Both the position numbers and the translations under genes were made by a program. From Tribonema minus (lineage: Eukaryota > Sar > Xanthophyceae > Tribonematales > Tribonemataceae), in NCBI GenBank assembly GCA_017506865.1, contig JAFCMP010000268.1, positions 558,001-622,000 of the forward strand: DNA of 64,000 nucleotides. Reading direction: 5' to 3'. The notes beneath the pieces are model-generated. The model saw only the letters and a program-made list of their open reading frames with translations, had not been told where the DNA came from and did no database searches. Positions 20,308-31,942 of this stretch are shown piece after piece. Each line of letters opens with the position of its first letter. The stretch's first letter is position 1.

Positions 20308-23300
20308 CAGCTGCTGCTGCGGCAGCGGCTGCGTGCTACTTGGAAGCCCATCGGCAGTCTGCGCAAGCGCCACTGCCGTCTGTTGGCCGTTCGGTGTCCG
20401 CTTAGCCGGTTGATCGCCTGAAGCTGGTAAAGCCGGCTGCGACGCTGACGGCGCAGCAGGCGCAGCAATGGGGTATGTTTTGCCTTCAAGGTATGTATTG
20501 GCAGCGCGCGCCGTGCTTGCCTCAGAGGGCCGCGATGCCGTTGAAGCTGCGGCTGAAGCGTGCTGCGGGTGGTGGTGATGGTGGTGGTGGTGGTTGTGGG
20601 GCGCAGACGCTCGCCGATAGTGTGGCTGTTATCAGTCAGAACACAGAGAAAAAGGGGTCATCTCTATGAGGATACAGTATCATTTAAAGACGAGTACAAA
20701 CAGAGAAAGGGGGTTATATTATCACTGACGTTGTGAGGTATGCATCAGTCTTGCCAGCAACCGTGCGCAAACACATGCGCAAACACAATGACAGAGTCAT
20801 CTTCATATGTACTTTGCGCGCTGCTGGCAGTCCTGCGGCTGTCGGAGGACGAAGTATCACAGAAGGAACAAAACATATATATATATGCATGCTTTGAAGT
20901 ATACACATTGGAGTGGTCGTCAATGCGCATTGAGACACTTTTGAAGCTGTACACAGAGATGCATGTAGATTCTGTTTGCAAGCGGGACATCCACCATCTG
21001 GACTCTTTTGCGCCCTAAGCAAGAGCTGATAACAAGTCCATCCACACTTGAAGCACACTTCAACTTGAAGTAAACTCAAGTTTACTTGCCTCAGGCGGCT
21101 CATCGATGACCGCGTCGTAGCCATTCGTCCCCAGCCACGGCGGGTGACAGATCATCTCGTCATCCGACTGAGCGCTGCCGCACGTAGAAACAGCAGCGGC
21201 AGCAGGGTCGCCAAAACCGCACCAGCCATCGTCAAAGTCAAAGCCGAAACCGGCAAGGTCCATGGAGTGCACAGAGAGGGTCTGCTTGCTGGAGGCGGAG
21301 CCAGATGTGGCGGCGCTCCGGTCCTGGACCTGCGTCACCAGTTGAAGAAGTGGTCGCCAGTTGAAGAAGTAGGGATGAGCAGCAGCACCTTATATCTTTT
21401 GCAATCAAGTCGGCGAGTGACTGCACCGAGACTTTTATCAGCAAGGCTTGCGCAAGTCAGAGATGGAAGAATGCAGCCAGTGCCTGGCTCAGCCAGCCAC
21501 TACAACTGGTCTGGCGCTGGTGTATGGTTGAACTGATCTGTGATGAGTGTATGCAAAATTTGTTGCAATGCTGAACGTCAGCACGCTCAATCAAATCTGA
21601 GATCAACAATTTCACCTCTCGAGGACATGGTGGTGGAGGTTTTGGGAAAAGCATGCCATTGAAGCCCCAAACACTACCTGCAACGCAGCACACGACAACA
21701 AAAACAATGACCACAATCGGCATACTCACTGATCTTCATTAGCGCACCCAGGCACATGTTCACGTTACTTTCTGACACCGCTGCTGCTCTTGTTGCACAG
21801 AGGGTTTGCGGTACTTTTGTCTTGCACGACACTTACGGTGCGTTCCGGCAGAGGTTTCTGCAATTCGGCGGGTGGATGGGATTTCTCCTCTGCAGGTGCG
21901 TGAACCAGCTTGCCGGTCTGAGAAAAGCTCTGCACAAGCAAGGAGAGCAGTTTCAACTGTTGGGGAGCTTGTAATGAGTTTATTTCTCTGTGAGAATGAC
22001 GCATGCCCCATGCTGTACAGAGAATGACCCTGGCATATGCGCGATAGGTACAAAACGCACAGCTCATAACTGCGTCAATACCGCATTGATTAGGATCTGA
22101 AGTGCATGCACCTGGGAGGTGGCACGACCTGTTCCGTCCATGTGGCCATGAAACGTCTCTTTCCATAACCACAACACTGTAGCCAATCAAAAGCGGGGGC
22201 TGCACACACCATGAGCATTTTGGTCACTCGAGGGCATGTCAAGTCTCATCATGAGTCATACAAGCTGGGATGTGAGAGTGCTTAAGGCTCGTCAATATGT
22301 TGAAGTTTGAAACTCAAGCCTCACCCACCGTTTGCAGCCTATTGTGCTCCTGTCCCAAGTGATGAGCTCACTGCTTGCTGTCAACGCGAGCATGCACATC
22401 TTTGATCTGCCAATTGAAAGGCACACACTCATACCAATGGCGATGTCTGTGCCATGCCCACCAAAGCATCGCGACGCTCACCTGTATCACATTTGAAGGC
22501 ACTGAATTTGATCAATGTCCAGCGTCGCATCACATTTGAAGGCACTGAATTTGGTGAATGTCGAGCGTCTGTGTATTGCCATGAGCACATTGCGCCTGTA
22601 TCGTACTTCAAGCATCGCATTTGAAGGCATTGAACTTAATGAATGTCGAGCGTCTGTGCATCGATCGGCGCCAAAGCATCGCGCGAAGCCCACCTGTATC
22701 ATGGCGTCCACCTCGTGGTCACTCATGTCGCAGATGTCTTGGAAGGTGGTGGTGGACGGCTCCTTACCGCTGCTGCAGTCTAAATCTGCAGCACAGCGTT
22801 CAGCAACGCCGCTTTGCAATGCAACCGGGTGCTGGGCGCTGCCACCTGCATCCTGCAGACAGGCAAGAGAGGCACACACGCAGCGTGGCCTTGAAATGTG
22901 AGCCACGGATCTGTAGTCTATCTGTAAAGGTTGTGAGGCAGGCTGGGTGTCTGGCACGTCCCTGCAGTTCATATCCTACGCAGCATTGTAGCCTGCACTG
23001 CGTCCCAAGGGCACTTACGGTAACTTCAAGTTGATGAACCACCATCCGTCTCTCCGATGTGCAGTGCCCCATGTGAGTCCCCGAATGCAGAGTCGACGTT
23101 GAACAACAGCAAGTCACATCGTTACTCTTTGAGGCTCGTGGCATCCGCCGACGGCAGGAGCCAACTTCAAATTGGCCTTCACAACACTTCAATGGTGGCT
23201 TCGGTGGGAGTGATATTGCCTGCGCAACATGTGCTCGCCATGCGTGCAGGCCCGAATCAGACTAGTGCATATATACTATGCACTGTAAGCCTGTAGAAGC

Positions 23301-26300
23301 ACTGGTTGCAAAACTAGCATCGATGCAGTGCGTGTGCATCACCGTATTACCTTCGTCTTCTCACAGCCAAAGCACCAAGAGCAGACGCTGGCTTCTGACA
23401 CCTTACCAGACTAGCCTATTAGAAACTTGCGTACATTATTTACTTCAGCTTGAGGGGCGGAAACCCGTGGGCTATTGTGCACCACGTTGTATACTACACC
23501 TATGCTCTTGTTGAGCTTGTGCACGCTCCCCCGCTGGGATACCTCGAGCTTGCACGAGTACTTACAAAACTATATACAGATGAACTCAGAGTTCCGCGTT
23601 TCCGTCATCTTCTCCTGGATGCAATACGGACCTGGCCTCGCGATGTATCATTGCCGCAAAGCCAACCTAAGCACAAGCAATGACGCGGCAACCTTGCGCA
23701 ACTTCAACTTCAAGCAGCGTGACGTGCCTGCGCCTCCGCGCGCGTCTGCAGCTGCGCGCCGCGCCCCCCCCCCGGCCGCCCCCCCCCTGCCGGGCCTGTC
23801 GTCGCCGGCCGCTTCGGCACGAAGATGACAATGCCGCCGCCCCCGTCCATGCTCAGCGGGGACGGCGCGGAGCACTGCAGCCGCTGCTGCTGCTGAGCAC
23901 TGCCATCATGCTGAACCTGACGCTCCGGGGTCACCACCGCCCCCCGCTTCTGCGGCCCCCACACCTCGTCCATCGACGCGGTGTAAGGAGGGGTCATGGG
24001 GGGGGTGCCGAGCTCGGAGGCCCCGCGCGGGCTGGTCGGCGGTTTTATGGAGGAGGGGGTCCTGCTGCCCCCGCGGGGGGTCAGGGGGGCCGACCGCGGC
24101 CGCCGCCGCGCCCTGAAGCCCAGCATTTCGCGGCAGTGGCGCTCTTCTGCAACCTTGCGACACTCCACGCGAACCTGGCGGCGGCGGCGGCGGCGGCAGC
24201 GGCGGCAGCAGCAGCGCAAGCAGTGGCATGGTACTGTTGGTAATTGGACATGAGGAACATCTCTGAAGGTATACATGACGCTGTACGTGCAGCCGAGTTT
24301 GCAGCCAGGTATACAGCAGCACAAAAGCAATGTATGCTCATGATGGCAAACTGAGGAGCTACGTGAAACGTGTTTGCAAAGATAGCCGCTCTGGCAAATC
24401 ATACATAGCGTGTAGGGGTGGCAACACCACCAAACGACGATGCAGAATGCGACATTTGTCTGCTACTTGTGTTCCGCATTGCTATCCTTGCAGCACTGCA
24501 CACATGCCCGTTGACACCAGGTGCAGGTGCCACATTTCACGAAGGAAGCACTTCACAAAGCTGTGGCTGCAACGGTCACATCAATACGCTCACCTTTATT
24601 ACCGCACCTACTGAACATAGTCGAAGACGACCTGCGGCGGCAGGTGCGTCACCAACTTCACCTCCAACTTCACCAACTTCACCTTCAACTCACCTTCTTC
24701 ACCTCCACGGCCATCGTGTTGCCCAGGTTGCGGCGCAGCACGGCGTGGTGCATGGTCATGAGGCGCCACCGGTTGGACTGCCCAACTTCAAGTTGTTCCA
24801 GCTCGTGCTGGTGACGCTCCCCGAGATGGTCCAGAGCGCTGCCACGCGACGAGGTGCACAGGCAGGCATTAAAACATTAGCGTCATACTATAGTAATTCT
24901 TGTATGCTGGCACTGCAGAAAGTGACGGGTACCCTGCTGAGTGTGCACAAGTTTTGCTCAGTGGTCAAGCCAGAGTCGTCACATACTTCAAAGTATAATG
25001 GTTTAAGCGCAGACATTGGGACAGGGTCATGGCTGTTTGTTTCTGCTCGGAAACTTACGAGGAAACTTCTGCAACTGCTTCCGACTCCTGAACAAGCAGT
25101 TGCTGATGGCGCTCCCAAACCGTGCTGGGCAACGCCACCCAACTGCACTGCACATCACACCGCGAATGTTGATTCAGATACGACTGGGGTGAGCACATTT
25201 GTGTTGCATACCGCCTGCTGCCGCCCCAGGCACTGGCGATGCTGGCTGTGCAACCCTGCAAGTGAACAAGGGCCTTCCTCTCATAGGTACTTCAAGTTGA
25301 GGTATCGCCTACAAGCGCCAAAACAGCCTTTTCAAATTACGGCCCGAGTGAGCACTGCTTGCTGCGTACCTGCTGCTGCCGCCCCAGGCACTGGCGGCCA
25401 GCGAGCGCGCGACGTGCTCGCGCCACTGCTCCAGGTGCCGCGCATCCAATTCCGCAGCCTTCTCTTCCCAGGCCTGCAATTGGCACAGAGCTGCGATGTT
25501 GGTTCTGCTACAGAGTCGCTGCAGCCTCATGGAGGGCATAAGTCACTGCCGTGCATTCCACGCCTCTTTTTTTCTTTCTTCTCACAGCAACAGAAGGCAG
25601 AGACCACAGGAGTTCTGGACTGTTGCTTGTGCGGTGGAGAGGCTGCAGCCTGCCTAGGTTGCGGGTAATTGGTTAGATGTGCATACCTGAGGACACCTGA
25701 AAAGAAACTCGGGCATACATACCCTTTCAAAGCACTGCAAGTCCATCGCCCTGTACTTTCATTTACTTCTGGTCGAGGGGCAGTGGCCCTATTCTGCACT
25801 TGTATACAGCACGTATGCTCCCATTGAGCTTGTGCACGCTTTCCTTGCTGATGGCATACAGAACAGCCACTACAACATAAAGCTATCTGCAGATGGGGTG
25901 TACATGAGACTCCTGTGCTACAAGATTGCAGTTGTGATACCGGTACACGTTGCCAAGCGCCGACCTACGTACATACATACCTTAGCCTCCTCTAATCTGC
26001 CACCGTGCTTCAGCCGTGACGCGTTGCGCCGGTAGTGGATGACATCCTTCTTGGGCCGACGCGTGTTGCTGCATGCGCAAAAACAGAAGAGTAATGCTTA
26101 CATGCAACTGTCCTCAAGCGGGTACAGAGGCGGAGTACACGAGCGCATGCAGCCCACAGTTCACCGCTGTACCCCAAAAGCCACCGCAACCCGTCTCATT
26201 CACTCACAGAAGTACATATGATGGCGCCCTCCTTGGGGTGTCGGGCGTTGCTGAGCGCACCACAAGTATGGTGATGCTCAGATGTAACTGCCATGAAGCA

Positions 26301-29300
26301 GGTGCAGAGGCGAAGTACACATACGCGCGCAGTGCAGAGTTCAATGCTGTGCCCCAACATTGATGCGCCAGGCCATTGCTCGCATACATGCTGTCTCATA
26401 TGTACACGCAAGCGCAGAATGGCCGTTGTGCAGTTTCCAGAGGTCAGTCACATTGATACAGTGCGCACTGACCACGTCTCAGGCGTCGGTGGTTGAGAGG
26501 CCAACTCTCGCCAATTCCACGAGTGCATGCACGCAAACGCCCTGGCAGCTCGCACCGGCATTCACCTCAACTGACTGTATGGACCAGCTTCTCAGGCTAC
26601 CTTACACAGTGCCTAGATACTATGGTCCAAATTGTGCACAGGCTGCACTCACTAGCTGGCGGTCTTGTTGTGCGTGCAGAGGTACTTCTTGGTGCAGGAG
26701 CACGATTTGCTTCTGCCAATGGCGCGCTTGGTAGCTGCGGTCACCAGGTCCAAGAACTCGGAATCGTGCTTTTTCCGCAACCGGCGCTGCTCTTCGCAGA
26801 ACTTTCCCCGCATCTGCTGCTCTTCCTCCTGCGGGCGCGAGGAATGAGTACGTTTATTCAGTAAGAGTGCAACAGAGGTGCTGAGTTTGTCTCCTGTTGC
26901 GTCAACATCTTGAGCTCCCTCGTGCCGCGCAACTTTTTTAATAAACGTAACAGTATTTCGGGGTTGAGCAGTGACCGCGGTGCGCTGCTCCAATGCCTCG
27001 GCGCGTGCGGCATGCGACATACATAGTTGATCAAAAGTAGGGGCAACATACCCATCGGACGGAGGAAGTGCCTGCTAAGGTTGAAGAAACACTTCTTGTT
27101 GTGCGCAAAACCTAATATTCTGTTTAAGCAGCAACAACAGTATTATGGGGTTCTTGTTTTACGCAAAACATAACATTCTGTTTAAGCAGTAATAACAGTA
27201 TTATGGGGTTGAGCACTGACCCCGATGCGCTGCTCCAGTGCCTCCGCGCGCGCCGCGTGCGCCTCCTGCAGCCTCTCCAGCTCCACCATGAGCACCCTCT
27301 CATCCTCCGCGGCGCGCTCCGTTTTGAGATCGTCACGGATCTTCTGCACCATTTCTGCGGCGGACGAAGGCGGTGGTGTAAGATGGCAGCTGGCGCACTG
27401 TACATGCATATTATCACAATCTTCTGCAGCAATTGTGCGGTGCGCAAGCACGTACAAGGGCGTTATTGAGGCGATACTGAGGCGGCAGCTGACGCACTAC
27501 ATGCACGTATATTTGACACAAATATCAGAGCTCATGCTGAGGTTGCATCAGAAGGCGGACCTTCTGCACCACTTTGGCGGTGTGCAAGCACGTACGAAGG
27601 CGATGCTCAGGTGGCAGCTGGCGCACTGCATATACATGTATTTGACACAATCATGAGTGTTTATGCTGTGAGCATGCGTCAGAAGGCAGATCTACTGCCA
27701 CATTGCTGCGGTATGCGAGCAGGTAGACAAGGCGCTGTTGAGATGGTAGTCGGTGCGCTGTACATACATAGAATCGACACGTTCATTAGTGCTCATGCTG
27801 TGAGCATGCGTAAAAAGGCGGGTCTACTGCACAACCGCTATGCAGCGTCACGAGAATGGTGACATCAGGGCCACAGTGAGCCCCAATAAAGACTTTACAG
27901 CAGTGACCGTGCAAAGTTGAGCACTGCGAATGCAGGGTCACATCCCACTCTGATTATGACCCTTTCTACCCCTGATCATGGCATTACTGGCTTCAAAAGC
28001 GTTCAGCATTACGTGGTGAAAACGGCCACGAGTTGAGTGCGCATGAGAAGTGCAGCCTTGGGTGAAGTGTACAGGTTGAGCCCAGTCTGCTCACGTATTG
28101 GACCGCTGGATAGGACGGAAAAGGCAGGTATGCACAGGCTAACGGCTTGTATCCGTGTTCAAGGTAGCATATGTCCTTATGTATGAGCCCAACAGTCACT
28201 GCGGTGCTGACCTCCACAGAGGTACATTGATCCTGATGAAACATCAACCACGATCATCATGCCACCATTGCAGCGCTTGTGCCTTCACTGTCATATGTAC
28301 ATACACTCATGTAAAGTAGTGTTTGTCCTCATGTATGCACAACGAGACTTCAGTCATGATCATCATGCCACCATTGCAGCACCTCTGCCTTTACTGCCAG
28401 ATGCAGATACATATACGTTGAAGTAGTATTCGTCCTCATGCATGCACAAAGCGTACACTCAAACTCCATGACCTTCTCGCGGAACCCCAGGCGCATCAGC
28501 CATGATAAATCCTACGCCATCGCCGCACTTGTGCTTTTACTGGGAATGTAGGAATACATTTGTCATAGCAGCAGTACTATCCTCATGTAGCACAAAGCGC
28601 ACCGTCGATTTCCATGGCTTTCACGGGTGCCTCTACTGCCAGATGTGCACTCATGTTAAAACAGTATTCGTGCTCATGTATGCACCAAGCGAGCATACCG
28701 TCAATCTCCATGGCTTTCTCGGGAAACCCTAGGCGCGCCACAATGAGCCGCTCCTTCTGCAGCTTCTTGAGTTTGCTCATGTTGGAGTCGTTGGCGTGTA
28801 TGTTGGCCGTGCTGCTCACCGCGGAGCTCACCGCAGAGTACGAGTACTTGCGCTTCATCTGCAGGGGAGCAGTGAGGTATGTATGTATGCTTTGAATTAC
28901 TTTGAAGGGGTAGTTGAAGGGGCGCATTCAGCTGCACAGAAGTGGCAGGATAGGTTGATAATTGTGTATGTTGGCCGTGCTGCTCACTGCGGAGCTCACT
29001 GTGGAGTACGAGTAGGTGCGCTTCATCTGCAGAGGAGCAGTACGGTAGGTATGTATGCTATGAAGTATGTGTGAAGGGGACCTTAAACGGCCACATCCCT
29101 AGGGTACGAGATGTGAAGTTTCATCGGAATGAATTGGAAATGTGTGTGTTGGCCGTGCTGCTCACCGCGGAGCTCACCGCAGAGTACGAGTACCTGCGTT
29201 TCATCTGCAGATAAGCAGCGGGGCAGGTACGTATGCCTCAACGTATCTGGTGTTGAAATGTGACATTCCCGGAATTGCAAGCCCTGCGCAGTGTTTGGGC

Positions 29301-31600
29301 TGGCTAGTTTCTACCCTGGCCTTGTTCGGACCACAGCTTTTGTATCCAGTGCCTTTCGCAAGCCACTGCTGCTGAGCTGCACACTGCACGGCAAACCACT
29401 TGACACAGATGCTTAGCTCTTTTCAGACCACGTGCATGCATGCTGATGTTGAGACACTGTCAAATAAATACTCACAAGATACATCCAGTCTCTGGCAGCA
29501 AGCTTGACATCCATCATCTGTGCTTCTTGCACCCTCAGCACGGATTCATGGGAAGTACGCTACCGCTGCTGAGCCGTTGCGCACCTGGTCGCGATGACAC
29601 CAGCAACGCCTGCCCAAATATTGTTACGTGCGGATTCGGGGTAGGGTCGGGGTTAGGTCAACCCTAACCATAGGTAAACCCCAACCTTACCTCAAGTCTG
29701 GAGGCACTCTAACTCTATGTACCTGCCCTACCGCTGCTGAGCCGCTGTTCGCCTGTCGCGACGACTCCAGCACCGCCTGCCGATTAGGTAAACCCTAACC
29801 CTAACCCCAAACTGTGGAGGTACTCCAGCGCTAACTCTACTACCTACCCTACCGCTGCTGAGCCGCTGCGCACCTGTCGCGACGACTCCAGCACCGCCTG
29901 CCGGAATGCCGCGCGCAGCATCCCGCGCGTCTGTCGCTCCTGAATCGCGCGCTCGTACTGCATCCGCTGGTCCTGTAGCCGTGCGTACGGGCAACGTGCG
30001 CAGGCATTTTCAATAGACGGCATTGGTGACTGGTGCAGAGAAGTTGAGCGGTTGGTTGTGAAAGACTCTGTGGCGAGCTCGCACCAGCTTACTGCGACGG
30101 TGTCGAGTGGTCACACAAGTTTATCACAGAGTTGGCGGGGGGGATCGCGTTGCTGAGTCAAGTTGAGGTTACAAACCAGCATTGTGCGAAATGTCTTCAA
30201 CAAACATCAGGTGCCAGTTTGGTGTGTCAACACAGTCATAGTGAGAGTTGTCGGCAGCTGTGAGAGCGGAGGTGCACAATCTCAATGTCCATGAGAAGGG
30301 TCTCCACGAAATACTTCTGTGCATTTATATTGCACATCACGCATGTCACACACGTCAACTTATGCTGGTTGGTATGCTCAAGCTCCACACGCAACTTGTC
30401 AACGTACTCACAACAAAGCCGCGCTCATTTCAAGAATCTACATGCATGCAAACTGCTTGGAGGCATCTGTGTTGCGTCCCTGGCCCATGATGTGAGTGTA
30501 TACTTCAACTTGCACATCATGGACATCAACAGCAGGTGGTATCTATAATCAGCAGAATGTACACAGAATGCCATCATTGGCAACAGTAAATGCACTAGGG
30601 TCAGGACCGCTGCAAAGGTTGCTTGCCGCTCGTACTTGAATGAATCAAAATTTGTTGCGCCACATTGATGAAAAGTATTCAAATATTCTGATCATAGCAA
30701 AATAAGGAGTGCAGATTCAGCTAATTTTCTGAAAGTCGGCATTGCTTTGTTGCTTGCATTAGTCCCAATACTTTGAGACGTACAGCAAAGTCTTGCTTGC
30801 AGAGTCATTCGTTTGTGCAAAGGTTTTGCCAGTTTCTCAATGGTTCGAGCATGTCACTGGCAAAAGAGCTGGTGGATAGCATCATGGCGTATACGTGGGA
30901 GCGCGTACACTGTGCCATGTAACAAAATCAGTGTCTAAGCTGTCGCTGTGCCAGCACAGAGCCAGTTGCTGCAAACGTTTAAGTCACGCATATGACTTGG
31001 CTACAGGCACACATCAGACTGCCAGCCCCTCTCGCAGCCTTGCTAGCTGCAAGCTGGTGAGTGCAGCCATGAAATCTCACGATAAGGCAGCTGATGGCGC
31101 GTTCAATGGCGGCACTTCAGTTAACCTCCAGTTACATCAGTGGTATACCATAAATGCCTCTGTAAAGTCATGAGCGATCGTGAAAGGCTCAACCAGTGGC
31201 CAAAACATGTGTGAAAAATGGGCAGTGTCGGCTTTTATGCATCGGTGGCTACAATTGCCAGCGAACCACGTCAGGCTGTGCATGCTGCAATGCTGCAGCG
31301 CAACTGGCCAGGGATGACAACTGCCTAGTCTACACGCCTGTGGTTGCATGTCGATGTGCAAGTGTCTTGTGCCGTTGGAGTGATGGTGTTGACGAAAATA
31401 TTGAAATAACGACCAAATAACAGCTGCATGACTAAGCAATGCCTGCGGCGACGACAGAGACGATAAGCAGTTCTTACCTCTCGATACACCTGGAGCGCAG
31501 CTTCCTTAAGTGACGCATTGGCAGCTGCATAATCCAGCCCTAACAGTCCCACCCCCCCACCGTTCTCATCTCGCTGACTCAGGTACCGCAGCGAGGACAT
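17882..31600 (-). CDS. Conserved coiled-coil protein with Cys/His block and long disordered tail
   Basis: Thirteen minus-strand exons, all phases consistent, 1335 residues: 31600-31478, 29972-29874, 28858-28699, 27354-27221, 26828-26653, 26068-25981, 25473-25370, 24838-24694, 24174-23728, 22852-22694, 21329-21086, 20546-18922, 18385-17882. It starts MSSLRYLSQRDENG at the first ATG of the exon. Residues about 75-390 are charged helix: KLKKLQKERLIVARLGFPEK, a block with SCSC, YLC and THNKTASYNTRRPKKDV at about 211-240, then HYRRNASRLKHGGRLEEAK and LEQWREHVARSLAASAWGG. That block looks like a conserved eukaryotic family that I cannot name. The 542-residue exon 12 is poly-Gln, poly-Ala, Ser/Pro repeats with long CAG runs, likely disordered. 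The exon 9 donor reads GCACGT (GC-AG). It is divergent from the PWWP gene. No function is claimed. Confidence 0.85.
18922..20546 (-). repeat. Coding trinucleotide-repeat region (poly-Gln/Ala/Ser-Pro)
   Basis: Within exon 12 of the minus-strand gene, CTG/CAG-type runs at about 19165-19225, 19328-19355, 20105-20150 and 20215-20330 encode Gln-rich blocks. A GGCGACGGC repeat near 19566-19620 encodes Ser-Pro-Pro repeats. Frame is kept through the whole exon, so the repeats are tolerated as coding sequence. Confidence 0.85.
22430..22705 (-). repeat. Donor-side exon echo array, exon 10 intron
   Basis: Short copies of CACCTGTATC and AAAGCATCGCG around the donor at 22693 recur near 22450-22490 and 22585-22625. 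They are joined by intron words CATTTGAAGGCACTGAATTT and AATGTCGAGCGTCTGTG (three to four copies). These units are shorter and more decayed than most. Confidence 0.65.
25195..25400 (-). repeat. Donor-side exon echo, exon 7
   Basis: CCTGCTGCCGCCCCAGGCAC then TGGCG at about 25212-25240 copies the exon end at 25370-25395 on the plus strand. It is preceded by similar intron text (GAGTGAGCACTGCTTGCTGC against GGGTGAGCACATTTGTGTTG). Confidence 0.7.
26965..27850 (-). repeat. Exon 4 echoes on both sides
   Basis: The donor-side copy at about 26968-27012 (TGAGCAGTGACCGCGGTGCG, then CTGCTCCAATGCCTCGGCGC) mirrors 27210-27255. Acceptor-side copies near 27555-27640, 27685-27770 and 27815-27845 share CTTCTGCACCA-type exon start, a GCGGTGTGCAAGCACGTAC-type intron end and CAGCTGGCGCACTGCAT. 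The period is about 125 bp. Confidence 0.85.
28205..29230 (-). repeat. Exon 3 echoes on both sides
   Basis: Acceptor-side copies of ATGTTGGCCGTGCTGCTCAC then CGCGGAGCTCACC through GCGCTTCATCTGCAG lie near 28966-29040 and 29140-29215, before the coding copy at 28797-28860. Donor-side copies of CTCCATG, TTCTCG and AACCCCAGGCGC type lie near 28463-28500 and 28598-28625. The two acceptor-side copies keep intact CTGCAG acceptors and long exon stretches. Confidence 0.88.
29540..29972 (-). repeat. Donor-side exon echo array, exon 2, with telomere-like spacers
   Basis: CTGTCGCGACGACTCCAGCA then CCGCCTGCCG at the coding exon end (29874-29902) recurs at about 29752-29783 and, more decayed, 29585-29612. 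Each copy is preceded by CCGCTGCTGAGCCG. The spacers contain CCCTAACCCTAACC-type sequence at 29635-29700 and 29785-29810. Confidence 0.88.
30000..31477. other. Long first intron of the minus-strand coiled-coil gene
   Basis: About 1.5 kb between exon 1 and exon 2 of the minus-strand gene. I see no exon, RNA gene or clear transposon. Unlike other introns here, I could not recognise echoes of the exon 1 end. Confidence 0.45.
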
Positions 31601-31942
31601 ATGGGCCTTTGCTGTCACACCCGGCAACAGCCAGCCAGCTTCTGCTTTGTACAATTAATTCCAGCTGCAGAATCCGTCGTTCAGAACATGCAGTTTAGCC
31701 GCCGTGTGTCGGTGCTGCATGCTTGATTTGGCAATCATACGCCCAGAGCCCGGTTGGTGACACTACTAGAGCAGCACCTCGTCGTAAAACCTCGCGAGAC
31801 CTTGCAACATGTGCGCGTACCAGCGGGGGCACACACAACACATAGTTTGACAGTTTTACGGTTTCGCCTGCACCCCTGGTATGTATGTATGCCTTTCCTA
31901 AAAACCTGCTCTTGAGGATCGACCACTCGAGCAGCTGCAGGG
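31601..31942. promoter_or_regulatory. Shared divergent 5' region
   Basis: 342 bp separate the start codons of the minus-strand coiled-coil gene (31600) and the plus-strand PWWP gene (31943), so this interval must hold both proximal promoters unless untranslated exons lie elsewhere. No TATA box or other named element is convincing. A GTATGTATGTATG run lies at about 31880. Confidence 0.5.
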
